Assembly (NCBI GenBank): GCA_002812745.2
Contig: NCSJ02000289.1
Location: 1-54,659, forward strand
DNA length: 54,659 bases
Direction: 5' to 3'
Source: Scytalidium lignicola
Lineage: Eukaryota > Ascomycota > Leotiomycetes
Positions 1 through 11,646 of this stretch are shown here, in pieces (position 1 is the stretch's first letter; each line of letters starts with the position of its first letter). The notes beneath the pieces were generated by a model, which was given only the letters and a program-made list of their open reading frames with translations, did not search any database and had not been told where the DNA came from. A program made the position numbers and the translations under genes.

Positions 1-182
1 ATCCGCTTAGTCAAGGGCCTGTTTCCCCAGCAACGTGCATCGCGATTAACCTCAACATTAATAGCGACTTATCAAATTAAGTGTGCTTTTCTTACTTACA
101 AGCATAGAAACTGGTAACAATCACCGTACTGGTATACCCAAAGTTGAACAGATTTGAATTTGATATTCTAAAGATACACACC

Positions 183-1015
183 ATGGCGACCGCATTTGAG
201 CCTTCCCTATCCATGAGCACAATGCGTCCTCCGCTCTCCTCTGCTTATGCGCCGTCCATGGCAGATACTTTACCAAGCATCAATTTCGGATTTGATGAGC
301 TTCGAGATCGGATGGCAAAGTTTACCGTGAAATTTGACGCGTTTATAGAGCAAGGACGAAAGCGTGTCTTGGAAGAAAGGAATCAATTTCGAATGAATGT
401 TGCTGAATTACATGGTAAATATTTACTTGGTTAAAACTAGGTAATAATTTGACTGATAGAAACGTAGAGGACCAGCGGATGAAAAAGAAGGACATCGAGA
501 TACTCTCTTTAAAAGCTAACACCCATCAACAAACTTTAACCAAAGAGCAAGCCGAGACGAATGAAATGCAAGCTGCTATTGCGTCTTTAAGCGCACAACG
601 AGATGCGCATCTATCTACGCGCGAAGATCTAAAGAAACAGATCGCAGAAACTCAGAAGTTAATCGATGCCCGTTTAGCCGCTCAACGCTCTCACGCTCAG
701 CATGTTGAAGCACAATCTCGGTTCAATATACCAGAGCTCGAATTTTGGACCTCGAACCTGTGTCTGTCAATAGAAGGCGCTGGCAGAGATGACCGATTGA
801 AGTTTACATTTACGCACATTGATGATCGAGACTGGACAAGGGAAGCGTGGTTCGAATTGGATACGTCTAGGAGGGAATATGAGATACATTCTTGTAAACC
901 CAAATTGGAAAATGAGAAGATCGATCGTGTCGTAGAGAAGTTGAACGAAACCAGGGACCTCCGTGTGTTATTGAAAGGGATTAGGAAATTATTTGTCGAA
1001 GCTATGAAGGAATGA
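183..1015 (+). CDS. SPC25: Kinetochore protein Spc25 (NDC80 complex subunit)
   Basis: Two exons, 183-414 and 468-1015, joined across a 53-nt intron (donor GTAAAT, acceptor TAG), give 259 residues. The N-terminal third is a leader, the middle (about residues 60-170) is a charged coiled coil rich in K, E and Q, and the C-terminal 90 residues read as the globular RWD-like Spc25 domain (ELEFWTSNL, FTHIDDRDWTREAWFELD). Known family role: Spc25 pairs with Spc24 to anchor the Ndc80 complex to the inner kinetochore in the nucleus. The ATG at 183 is the only in-frame Met before the coiled coil, and the length matches fungal Spc25. It lies upstream of, and convergent with, the GFA gene. The spindle gene MZT1 is the next plus-strand gene. 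Family assignment is confident; the splice site rests on reading-frame continuity. Confidence 0.85.
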
Positions 1016-1612
1016 GCTTATGTTGGGTGTTAATGCTCAGGAACTAATGGCCAGCCAGCAGTGAGGGGAAGGCTTGGTTGATTACTGTACAAATGACTAT
1101 TCTAGCTAGAATTTTAATGAACATATGAATCATTTTAGTCCTAGATACTTATAAAGAGCTAGCTGATCAGCCCTCTGTGTTCGTTTATACTACATCACAC
1201 CCATCCAAAAGAGGAAACAAACCCTCTCCCTAATTCACTAGCGACCCTTCTCGAGCCCTACCTTCCTATATATACCCGAATAAGCAATCTATCTCCTAAT
1301 GGAAACAAATAGCGCCATTATGGTATAACGGTCTGGTCAAGTTTGTTGTTCCGGGAGGATTGGACAATGAGTCTAATGAATGAAGTCAATACTGACATTA
1401 GCAGAGATGTAGGCACACAGCTTCACGGTTGTAGTGAACCGAGCTCTTTTGTAATTCACCGCATTACTTTTTTCTTTTCTCACCCTTTTCTTNAAAAAAA
1501 TTTTGGATGCAGTTGTAGTCGGAGGAGTTTGGTATTGGGGAGATACAAGGTTGTGAAGGTGACACGAATGAATTTACCTATCAATATTTCTCAAAAATTA
1601 CTATCCTAGATC
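1016..1612. other. Intergenic, convergent 3' flanks of SPC25 and GFA gene
   Basis: No gene is seen. It contains the 3' regions of two converging genes, a CT-rich patch near 1195-1260 and an ambiguous base at 1493 beside an A run. An open frame at 1343-1609 has no recognisable protein character and crosses the N. Confidence 0.6.
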
Positions 1613-2107
1613 TTAATGGCCTGATTCTCTCCGAGCCTTTCTCCAAGCATCCAATTTTCCCTGGAATGTTGGTGTGAATTTTGGATATCGTGGGATGCCA
1701 TCATCTGGGATTTCATACCATCCCACTTTTCCATCCTCCTCAACGAATATATGGGCTTTTACTTTCACCAAATTCCCTTTGACAGACTCCTCATTTACAG
1801 AACCCATAGCAATACCGATATCTCCTGGCTCACAATGGTATGCCATTGAAATTTGGCTTCCACATTTTGGACAATGAGTACGCTGAGCCAAATCTGAATA
1901 GCTTGTTTGCTCTAGGCTACCTTGACCAGATGTCCATTTGATTGAAGAAGTCGGAAACGAACCAAAGGTAATAAATGGTGCTCCCGATAGTTTTCGACAA
2001 GTCCGACAATAACAGTTGGTCAGGTTCATTGGCAAACAGGAGCTCTCATATGTGACGTGACCACAGTAACATCCACCCGTGAGCAATGGGATTGTATTAG
2101 TGGACAT
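1613..2107 (-). CDS. GFA/CENP-V-domain zinc protein
   Basis: Single-exon gene of 164 residues starting with ATG at 2107. The protein has the glutathione-dependent formaldehyde-activating (GFA) fold signature: GGCYCG at residues 11-16 (Cys13, Cys15), NCYCRTCRK at 31-39 (Cys32, Cys34, Cys37), and HCPKCGS at 78-84 (Cys79, Cys82). These cysteines supply the structural and catalytic zinc sites of the family. Family members bind glutathione or carry out carbon-sulfur chemistry, but most fungal paralogues have no known substrate, so no specific reaction is assigned. No signal peptide or membrane segment is visible, so it is probably cytosolic. Its 5' end faces MZT1 across 246 bp, a possible shared promoter. 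Confidence 0.85.
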   Translation of the reverse strand: MSTNTIPLLTGGCYCGHVTYESSCLPMNLTNCYCRTCRKLSGAPFITFGSFPTSSIKWTSGQGSLEQTSYSDLAQRTHCPKCGSQISMAYHCEPGDIGIAMGSVNEESVKGNLVKVKAHIFVEEDGKVGWYEIPDDGIPRYPKFTPTFQGKLDAWRKARRESGH

Positions 2108-2353
2108 CTTTACAGACGAGCGGATATATTTCTTTTAGGGAGCTACAAAGAAAAAACACTCTGGGTTTTTAAAGGGAGGTTTTAGCCAACTGTACGTGTA
2201 ATTGTATCCTTGTCTCTAGTTAGAAGCGGGGCAGTAGTGTTGTCTTTCCTTATTCGGCAATGTGGCCGTACAGTAGCTCGAAACATCTAATCAACTTCCA
2301 GCCTTGCAGCCTCGTCTTCAATTCCAGAAAACAACATCTTGTCAACCATCAAT

Positions 2354-2699
2354 ATGGCCTCCGCTACGGATAGCAAGCAAGACAAGCAGGCAAGCGCAGG
2401 GCAAGCGCGACAGGTTATCGATATTTTCCACGAGATTTCAACTCTCCTAGTTTGTTCATCTTTCCGTCGCTATTAATCGCTAATTGTGCTGATGATTCCA
2501 ATAGAATGCGGACCTCGACAGACAGACTTTATCAATATGCGTCTCATTGATTGAGAATGGAGTAAATCCCGAAGCTCTTGCTGTAGGTTTCTGTACTCCT
2601 CAAGGAAAGATAGCTACTGAATGCTTGTAGTCCGTCGTCAGGGAGCTAAAGAGGGAAGGGGAGGAAGAGGAACACGAGCTAGAGACAAACACTCCTTGA
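2354..2699 (+). CDS. MZT1: Mitotic-spindle organizing protein 1 (MOZART1)
   Basis: Very small three-exon gene: 2354-2449, 2505-2582 and 2631-2699 (introns 55 and 48 nt; donors GTTTGT and GTAGGT, acceptors both TAG). Splicing yields 80 residues. The core reads [15 protein letters not shown], then [20 protein letters not shown], then [15 protein letters not shown], which is the MOZART1 helical domain almost end to end. Known role: Mzt1 binds the N-termini of gamma-tubulin complex proteins and is needed to recruit or activate gamma-tubulin complexes at spindle pole bodies. All three exons are under 100 nt, so simple ORF calling misses the gene. Every junction keeps the frame and the family motif. 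It is divergent from the GFA gene and lies just downstream of SPC25. Confidence 0.88.
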
Positions 2700-3175
2700 G
2701 TGACAAACCACAGAAACGGCAAAACTATATTAAATGATAGCATAGATTTCAANTTTTTTTGTCATTAACAGTAGTTGTTCTAGATATAACTAGGGGAGAG
2801 GCAAGGCTGGCTGATATGATTTTAAACCAAAGAATCTAGGAGTTATTGCGTTCAGTTTCAAGACACTGATACTAGATGAATAATATTTTGAGATAACACC
2901 GATGAATGTATTAATAGCTACAATCTAACCTCTTACCATATGTACCCTATATATAGAAAATATGCAAAGAACATGTCATGTAACGTCAAATCGTAAGGTG
3001 CGTTCACCCTTCCTATGCCTCTACCTCTCCCTATGCTTCCTATAATTTCTTTATGTCATTCGCAGTTGCCTGACCCGAACGCCTCGCCACTATTGCCAAC
3101 ATGAAAATTTGTTCCCATAAAACATATGTGCATTCCAACAATAAACTCCGGTGGCCAATAACGTCCAATGACTTC
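2700..3175. other. Intergenic, convergent 3' flanks of MZT1 and CHY-RING gene
   Basis: AT-rich with an N at 2753 beside a T run. No coding signal was recognised on either strand. Confidence 0.6.
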
Positions 3176-5369
3176 TCATCGATGACCAATTAGTTCAAAT
3201 TGGTCTTCTTCTTCATCAGCATCCTCCTCGTCACAATCATCAGCAAGGGATTCGTCGTCGTCGTCCTCTCCCTCATCGCTTTCCCCAGTATGATCAACGA
3301 AAGTTGGACTCCTAGAAGTGTCTCTGCCCCAAAAATCCAGTTCATCTTCATCTGCTGAATCATCTGTTTCGATCGCCATCGAATCATCTAGAAAGCTAGG
3401 TCCCAGAGTCGGAGAGACTGATCTTCCGAGACGGAGTGGAGTAGGATAAGGTAGCGCTGTTGGACCTGATGTTAAGGATGGAAGTGTTTGAGAAGAATAG
3501 CGCCTTGATCTTCCAGGTTCAGGACGGAGACGACCGGAGGTTGAGCTTTCCGTAACTCGATGGTCTGCATCTGTCGCGTTTTCAGCTTCGACGCTCTCCA
3601 TCACGCGAGTTTCTTCAGGATCACTGAGTATCGAAAGCTGAACCGTATTGTATGAGTCGCAAATGGCACATTTAAGACCTAGCCAGTGATATTTAACAGC
3701 ACTTTTCGCATAGCAATCGTTACAAGAGACCATAGCTTTGGTGTCTTGGAACTGAGGCGGCATTGGTTGTGCTTCAATAGCGCGATCTAAGTTTCGGAAT
3801 TGAGATTCCATGTTCAGAGTGCTTTTGTTACATATTGGACACTTGTATGATGTCTTCATATGCTCGTAGTAGCAGCTTTGATGAATGCTATGACCGCAAA
3901 TCATGAATACTACAGGCTGTGGGGAGGTAAACATGTACTCTCCACAAATTGGGCAATCGCAGTCCGAAACGCGCTCGATACATTTGTGGGATTTCTCCAC
4001 TGACATTGACATACATACACCGCAAGTCTATCTTCAGGTTAGTCTATTGAATATTTTAGAAGCAATCTGGACAGACCTTGCAGTGAAAAAAGTCCTTCCC
4101 TAATCCTCGTCCCTTCCGACAAATGCCGCAATCATTACAATGATAGATATTTTTATTGGGATCATTATCCCATAATTTGCAAATTGCACAGTAGTACCAT
4201 GATGCTCTCTCGCCGCACTTGACGCAAAACTCCCCCGCTCTCTGCGCACTTCCACAAAGCATGCAGAGCATATTTTTCGTTTCTTTTCTGATAAGGACAT
4301 GATCCTCGACTTCATCATGGCACAATCGACAGGTATACCAACGATCACACGTTGAACACTGCAATTTTACATTCCTTTTGTAGTGCTGGCATCCCAGTAC
4401 TGGGATTTCCTTAGTCCTCTCAGCCCCGTCATCACCCAACTCTTCTACTTCAGCGGGCCCAGCTGGAGCATATGTACGTTTGAGATCATCGGGTGATAAA
4501 TGGAATGTGTGTTGTGAATTGGGAGACACCGCGTCGGGACTGAGGCTATGCTGCCAGAAACTGAATGAGCTTAAGGATCCTGGTGTTGTAGGTCTTTCCT
4601 GACTGATTATACTTGTTGTTGAATGAGGTTTAAGCTCAGTCTTCGAGTTTACTACCGTGCGAGCCTGGATATATCCTTGCATCAACAGCTGATGTACCAT
4701 ACGAGCTTTCGCCTCTGCTCCGACATCCATGTCCTGTATCTGGATAATCTGTTTTCGGAGATGTCCCATGCCATCATCTTCAGGCAAAGAACTATTTTTC
4801 TGTGATGTGCTTTCGCCAGATCTGGAAGAGTCTTGTGTTGATTCTTGAGAGATATTCGCAGTGTAACCTGTGCCTGCATCAGGAGCATTTTGGTTCCTAC
4901 TGAGCGAGGTATTCATCGACGATTCAGCTAGGACGCGATCAGGAATATCGTGAGAAGTGTTATTCAACACATCGTGGGCCTGGCTATCAATCTGCCTTAT
5001 AGAAGCTAATCTTATAGGTAACATATGAGGGTGGCCTAGTGCCGTGGAATGAGTAGCCCCCTCTTCAGTTTCGGATCCTGCCAATACATTCTCTAAGTGT
5101 TCACCATTCAAAAGTGGCGAGGTTTGGGGATTTCCAGATAAGTTGGGATGCCGGGCTTCATTTCTTGGAGCGTTCGGGACATACCCAACCTCGTCTATCT
5201 CCAAATATGTATCCTCGATAGCATCTTCAAGGCCGCTACTGGTGGCAGTTCGGTGGTTTGCTCCGTTTCTCAGCGGCTCGATAGGGTCACTAGGAGTGCT
5301 CGACCTGGAAAATCGGCGAGCTTGCTGCAAAACGGGATTTATCAAGAAGTCTGATATAATATTGCTCAT
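3176..5369 (-). CDS. CHY/CTCHY/RING zinc-finger E3 ubiquitin ligase (Pirh2/RCHY1-like)
   Basis: Two exons, 5369-4077 and 4027-3176, flank a 49-nt intron with an unusual GTCTGT donor, a CTAAC branch and a TAG acceptor; 714 residues result. About 320 N-terminal residues are polar, low-complexity sequence. A CHY zinc finger begins at Cys327/His329 (LGCQHYKRN) and runs into the CTCHY finger (FHCK|TCGVC spans the splice). A RING follows: Cys456, Cys459, Cys475, His477, His480, Cys483, Cys494, Cys497 (C3H2C3). A zinc-ribbon (CNDC ... CAIC) follows, then a strongly acidic tail. In animals this architecture is a ubiquitin E3 ligase (RCHY1); the substrate here is unknown. The N-terminal extension makes it much longer than the animal protein. 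It is divergent from the small LYR-like gene across 245 bp. Confidence 0.88.
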
Positions 5370-5614
5370 TGAAGCACATTAGATCTCGCTGGAGAACATT
5401 AGCAATTCCTCTTGGATTCCGGGACAAGATGTCGGCTTGGTTTCTTTGTGTGTTGAGACGTGGCAAGCAGACCATACCGTAATCCTGTGGAATGACGCTA
5501 CAGGGGAGTATACAGTATCGGTACGGTAGTAATCCCGACGCTAGCCTCGAGATGTAGTTACCGACACATTTCGTTCTCTAGCCTGCACAGAATCATGTGT
5601 TGCTTATAGCTATT

Positions 5615-5896
5615 ATGTCAACGCCGCTTCCAGATGCACAGCAAGTGATCCGCGCCTATCGACATCTCTATAGAGCCTTATTACATGCAGTGCAATACTC
5701 TAAACCAGCAAGATATGTTGGGCGGGACAAATTAAGGCAAGCGTTTCGAAAGGAAGACCCATCGAAATTCGACTCGGTTAAGATAGAAAGAACTGTGCAA
5801 TTCCTCCAAATTGCTGCGCGGGAAAGTGGATTGGAACATCGAGTGGTAAAAAATTTACTTCATACAGCATATTGGAAGTCTCACTCGGAGCAGTGA
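5615..5896 (+). CDS. Small LYR-like protein (DUF1763-type)
   Basis: Single exon of 93 residues. The first in-frame ATG is at 5615; the frame extends further upstream but without an earlier ATG. The protein begins with VIRAYRHLYRALLHAV, which resembles the LYR-type helix used by small mitochondrial assembly factors and accessory subunits, followed by ARYVGRDKLRQAF and a second and third predicted helix (TVQFLQIAARESGLEHRVVKNLL). This matches my memory of a fungal family of about 90-100 residues labelled DUF1763; the Pfam label should be treated as tentative. A basic, compact, all-helical protein of this type is most likely mitochondrial, but no clear presequence is seen. No specific partner is claimed. 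Confidence 0.65.
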   Translation: MSTPLPDAQQVIRAYRHLYRALLHAVQYSKPARYVGRDKLRQAFRKEDPSKFDSVKIERTVQFLQIAARESGLEHRVVKNLLHTAYWKSHSEQ

Positions 5897-6784
5897 GGAG
5901 CATTCATCATTTTCATGTGAGGCAGTTTACTAACAACTGTAAGGTTGCGTGCTGGTAAATCTACAATTGCAGGCACAGAACTCAAACGAACAGCTAGGGT
6001 TCACTATGATATGACACTAGCTATGCTCAACGATACAATGGGTCTCTGCCTTCGCTGAATGTTACTCCAGAACCTGACTAGCCTCTCTGAGCAGGAGGCG
6101 GTTAGAGTCAGAATGCATAGCAGAAATGATTGTATGAGATCTACAAATGATTTTGTATGGCATCCATAACATCAAGTATTACCTGTTAAATGGTTATGCA
6201 TCGGGGGAGAGACTTGTAGGTTAGAAGTTATATCTCTCCAAATGAAAGGGAATCGTTTTAGATAAATTATGTTCTATGATTTCTAGCTTTGCTTTCAGAG
6301 CAATTTTGGATATCAACTTTGTCACAAGATCACGTTCTTGCTGCAAAATAAATTAATAAAGGTGGCTTGTAGCTAAGGCATACTGCCGCCATAAAGCGAA
6401 TCAATGCCGAAGATGACTTCACCATGCAGCGTTCATACTGTATCGTACGGAAACGATCTTTGGCTTGTGATATTCAAGCGAACCCACCTTACCCGAACTT
6501 GTACCTCCTACTGTAACGTGCTTAGTACGTCCGTACTTCCATACAAACGAACGATATCTTGTACCTTAGTACCACTTCAATCAACCCCGCAACCTTCGTC
6601 AATATACTGTTGCACTTGCTCTTGCCTTCAAGGGAAGCAGTTTAGTCGAACTCTGTCAGAGAGTCAATCGACTAAAGTCTTCATGGACTATCCTTGGCTT
6701 CTGCCTTTATCGCGACTGCGTTGAGGACTCTGGTCTTGAGGGCCATTGTCTTGCAGCGCCGCTACCAGACGACGACCTTTAAGC
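5897..6784. other. Intergenic between LYR-like gene and mitochondrial carrier
   Basis: No recognisable gene. It is AT-rich to about 6400, then becomes more mixed and probably holds the carrier's promoter and leader. An open frame at 6404-6724 has no protein-like features. Confidence 0.55.
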
Positions 6785-8137
6785 ATGCCTGCGACACCTA
6801 ACCAACAAGATGCTATCCAGAATAGCCCATCGTTGAATGCAGGTGGATCTAGCAGCAGAGATGCTCAGAAGATATGGATCAAGCGATACCGCACAGAGAT
6901 TGCTGCTTCTATGAGCAGTGTGCTATCTACATTCGTTGCTGTAAGAGCACCTCCGTTTAATACACACAAGAATACTGACGATTGCAGTTCCCGTTAGACT
7001 CCGTGAAAACACGAATGCAAACCTACAGATATAATAATTTTACAGACTGTGTCAGGCATACATATCAAACCGAGAAATTTCGAGGATTCTTCCGCGGTGT
7101 TACAGCGCCATTGGCAAGCATTACCATTGTTAGGACGATCTCATTTTCTGTCTATCAACGATCAAAGTACAGATATGCAGCTTGGATGAAACAGAATTTT
7201 GGTATTGACCCTCTTGTCCATGTTAACACTCAAGGGACCTATCCTAACCTCTCAACGGTTGCATGTTTTGGGGCAGCGGGAGCTACGGCTGGATCTTTCA
7301 TTACCTTAGTAGCATGTAAGTAGTCCAGATAGGCATATATGCTAGGCTAACCATTGTAGGCCCTTTTGAGTTGACGAAATTGAGTGCGCAAGTCTCAGTT
7401 CTTATGGCTGAGCGGAGTAGCTCAAGTATATCGGAGCCTCTAGTCAAATCAGGACCTGCGGCAGAACAAATTTCTGCAAGCTACCAAAATAAAGGAACTC
7501 TCGAAACTGCTAAGAATATTATCAAGAATCGTGGACTACTTGGACTTTACTCGGGATTTAAGTTGCACCTACGTAAGTCTGATAAATTTGTTTTTGATTT
7601 ATATCCTGAATAATTCTTCAAAACCTAATACTATATTTCCACGTCTATATATTATCTTTCAGTCAGTATCAATCGCATGACAGACAATATTCCTTCCTTA
7701 ATATATGTGCTTTAATATAAAATTGCTTATTTGCTCGATCTTCTCCCTTGAATCATTGCTAATATGAAAAAGTCCGGGACACGTTAGGTACAGCTATCTA
7801 TTTCATGACCTATGAGAGTAGCAAACAGCTGCTCACAACATACAGAGGGGATCAATCAAGAACACACCCGCTAGCTGTAGTGATCGCAGGAGGACTGTGT
7901 GGCGTGGCGAGCTGGGCGCTCATATACCCAATTGATTCTGCAAAGAGCATTTACCAGAGGAACTGCCTCACACATCGTAAAGGAGAAACAGTCAAGGCAG
8001 CGCCGAAGATCCAGTTTGGAAACAAACGGATGTATCGTGGACTTGGGGTCTCAATGGGTCGGTCATGCGTTGTTAATGCAATTTTCTTTTCCTCGTTTGA
8101 ATTTATCAAGAAGCGCATTAACGCTATCGAAGATTGA
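6785..8137 (+). CDS. Mitochondrial carrier family protein (SLC25-type)
   Basis: Four exons: 6785-6940, 6988-7315, 7360-7572 and 7773-8137. The introns are 47, 44 and an unusually long 200 nt. The product is 353 residues. The three tandem carrier repeats are marked by the P-x-D/E-x-x-K signatures PLDSVKTRMQ (from residue 54), PFELTKLSAQ (from 163) and PIDSAKSIYQ (from 285). GLYSGFKLHLLRDTLG spans the third splice junction. The family transports metabolites across the inner mitochondrial membrane using six transmembrane helices. The substrate cannot be read from the sequence; the second and third signatures are atypical, which points to a less-studied subfamily, possibly near carnitine or amino-acid carriers. 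The 200-nt intron has a TGCTAAT-like branch close to its acceptor. Confidence 0.85.
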
Positions 8138-8655
8138 TGCTGGCAAGATTGCGACCAAAAGGTTACAAACTAGGTCTTCTCATGGGTAAACATTGGAGTT
8201 AGTGTTTCTTGATTATGATAAGACCTATACGGTCTTCGTGGCACGCTTGTACATATTAAGATGTAATAAATATCAAATCTTCATATTTCGAGCTATTATC
8301 ACTTGACCTCCGTGATGTTTAGTTCAAGGCTCATGAAGGGAGGCCACCCCGCATCTCGAAATGGTTTAGTTTAATCATGTGATTTAAATTTAGTGTCCAT
8401 GCCCCGAAGGAGTTAAGCGCAAGATGGATTGGGCGCAACTTCAGAGATGATCACTCCTCCTCACTTATTGACTTTGTAATTAGTTGGATCAAGTGCAATA
8501 AAACCTCCCTTCCAAGGATGCAATCAACTGTGCTTTCTTCAGCACGACCACACTAGTGGTCACTGTAAGGAAGAGGCCTGCTATTTTCGTTACCCATGTT
8601 TGAGCGGGTTAACTTTGATTCAGCGTTCGATCACGGTAGGTTTATGTGATCTTTG
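8138..8655. other. Intergenic between carrier and DUF2293 gene
   Basis: No gene is recognised. It contains the carrier 3' flank and the DUF2293 promoter. Confidence 0.55.
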
Positions 8656-11646
8656 ATGAAGATGGGGAAAAAAAGGAAGGCTGCGGCTGCCAGCGCAGCC
8701 GCGACAATTTCAGCTCGGCGCTCTGCTAAGCGTGAGCATCGGAAGCAAGAGAAGAAAAAGATTACCGCGCATATGTGGGCTGCTCCAGCCCCCCCAGGCT
8801 TGGTTGCGAAGTTGGACGTTCCAAGGATCAAGTCCAAGTATCACTCTTATTTCGAGTTCGCTGAAAATACAGAGAAAAAGAAGAAACTTGAATGTCAGGT
8901 AAGGTTTTGGTCTCCTTTAACCAGAGCTCAACTCTGACATATAGGGCTAGGTTACAGATAACGCCACTCCGCCTCCTGGATTCGAGTATGTACCGATCGG
9001 AAATCCAGAATTGACGAAAGCTTGCAAGGAGCTCTCAAGAGAACAGGATGCCATGATCTTTATTGTTTCAGTATGATCATTTTCCATGCGTCGTTTCGCA
9101 GTTAATCTAACATATTCAAGGGTTCAAAAGAGACGAACTCGAGGATCTCCGACCATGTTTTCAGAACAGGTTACCATTTTCGCTCAACAATAGTTGAGAA
9201 GGCACGTAAGATTATTGGAGAAGCGATTGACACAGAAAATGCAAAGAGCTGGGGATATATAGAGCCAATACCAGAGTCACAAGAAGAAATCAACAAGCAA
9301 GCTGACGCTGCAATCCGAGATTTGTTCCCTAGGATCCCAAATACTGATCGTCAGTTGATTATCCAACATGCGTTTCAGAAGGTGAGATTGTGCATGTTAC
9401 CAGTGCATGATATCAGCTTAACTATCATAGGGCGCTTTGTTCCATGGAGAGGCAACTGTTGGTCTACAGCCTGACATACCATTGTGGCGCCGCGTTCAAC
9501 TTGCAGTTGTTGCCCATATTCGTCATAATCATACTAGATACGATAAGCTTTTAAGAGAGACGAGTTGGATGAATGCTCGAAAAGTAGTCGAGCCTGTGTG
9601 CTTAGATGTACTTGTTAAATGGCGTGGGGATGAAGAAACTGGGCGAGATCAGTTAGACGAAATTTTGCGTGAAGTCGTCGTCATCACTGATTCCGAAGAC
9701 AATGAGACGAGCTCCGAAGAAGATACTTCTGAAGAAGACGATGAAGACGGAGAATTCAGTCTGGATCAGTCGACATCCACTTCGCAACATCGATTGCAAC
9801 AACCGCTAGGCCGGCCGCAACCACAAATGCGGCGGAATAGAGATGCTGTTGTTGCAGACTCCGTAATGCAAAATTCCCATATCTCTTCGCAGGATCGATC
9901 GAACATAAAACCCGATCAACCTCGTAAAGATAAAAGAGCTCAACGGGGATTTAAGCGCTACCAAGCCGCGTGGGAGCAAGCAGTGAGTAGACAACAAAAG
10001 CATTCCGCTTCCTCTATCACTCAACCTTTTGAGCCGTCCAATGATTCAACTACGATATCTGCACATCGCCATCAGATTAGAGAATCGCCATCGCTGGAGG
10101 CAGTTCGTCATGCTCCTAGTACAATGAATGTGCGACCTTTACATTCTTCTTATTATGACCGAAATGTGAGACGTTTTGATGAACATCATCCTGTCGCTAG
10201 ACTGGTGAGCTATAAGACTTTACTAGCAATTCAATTATAGCAATATNAAAAAATGCTAATGATTTTAGAAGCCCTACTATCCAGAACATAGACTCGCCCA
10301 AGCTATTCCGATTCGGAGAAATGAGGTAAATATACACCCGCTAACTGAACATCATGTGCAATACCGTGATGAAACAACCCATTCGGGTACAACCCCATAC
10401 ATGATCAGGGACCAAGAACGCCCACACTCTGCAGTCTTCAGGCGGCCATCACCAAGACATGGATTACAAGACATGCTTGTACCTTCCATTGAGTCACCTG
10501 CAATTAGCAGTGCGCCTGCATTGCCGCCTCGTCGAGCAGATAGCCCGAAAGAGCCATATATTAGATATGAACACCCTGTCATGCCCCCCCGGCGACAAGT
10601 GTTTCAAACTCGGAGGGAGTCTCCGTCACCACAGGTAATTGTCATAAGTGATGATAGTCCCAAAGTCAAACGGCAACGCCTATTATATGAGGATGATACT
10701 GGTCATTTCAAGCCTGTGCAGAATTTCAACAGTAACTCGTCATTTATTGGCGTGCACCATGAAGTGCCATCGAAATCTTCCATGAGCCTTATGGAGACTC
10801 AGGCTCAGCGGCAAGCATTTCCGCCTTCATCAAATCAAGGTTTGTTCCATGATAGTCAGACGTCAATGTCAACTTCTTTTGTTCCAATGCAAGACAGTCG
10901 TTACCACCATAGTGGAAGTGGTGTTATGCCACGCCATTTGGATCAGATCGATGGTGCAGAACATAATTTTGGCCTCAGCCCAAAAGGAGAAGCTCCTCCA
11001 AGAAGGGGACAAAGTTACCAAAGGGTAATCTCAAATGATCATGAACATCTTTATTCTCCTTCCACAGACAATGCCAACTTGAGGGTAATTGAGCGCGGTG
11101 AGATGCCTCGACGAGGGCAATTTGATTTCCAGCTTTCAGAGCACACTGCGCGGCCAATATCGCCTGCATTTCCTGTTTCTAGCAGAGTTTCTCGTTCTCA
11201 TGAAATGCGCACTGGTCCTGCTGTTGCAGATCAGACTTTTATTCATCGTTTCTCTCAATCTCGGCTTGGATCTACCGTTCCTGAAGCCAGAGAGGATAGC
11301 TTCATTGTACTTCCTCAGAAATCACATCGAAATTTTGTTCAGCATGTTGATCCAAGATCGTATGTAGAACAGTCAACCAGGCTTTCGACAGCTCTAGATC
11401 CCCATTCATCATCAGGTCAACCCTGGGATATTGTGTAAGTGGTTACATTTTGTTCCTCTTCCCTTTCGCTGACAAATTCACACTCGTAGGCAACGTCCGC
11501 ACGATTCGTTGCAAACTGTCTACCCAGGACGGCTACATATGGAAGCTCCACCAAGGATTTTACGAGAGCAGCCTCTCAATACACCCCAGGAAGGTCCAGT
11601 TTATGTTAGACCCACACCAAGACGGCAGGTTATTGTCCTTGACTGA
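8656..11646 (+). CDS. DUF2293-domain protein, large, with disordered acidic and basic tail
   Basis: Six exons: 8656-8898, 8951-9070, 9121-9381, 9431-10204, 10269-11434 and 11490-11646, totalling 906 residues. Each junction keeps the frame with GT/AG borders. The N-terminus is lysine/alanine-rich (GKKRKAAAA, KREHRKQEKKK), suggesting nucleic-acid binding or nuclear targeting. Residues about 165-285 hold the DUF2293 core (AAIRDLFPRIP, then RRVQLAVVAHIRHN, then ARKVVEPVCLDVLVKWRGD). An acidic run follows (SSEEDTSEEDDEDGE), then roughly 600 residues of polar, proline- and arginine-rich, apparently disordered sequence. DUF2293 is a fungal domain of unknown function. Translation could also start at the Met at 8662. 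An N lies inside intron 4 (10246). It is convergent with VPS20. Confidence 0.78.

Noticed and set aside
9806..10024. Minus-strand frame within the DUF2293 gene
   Set aside because: Shadow of the exon that encodes the disordered tail.
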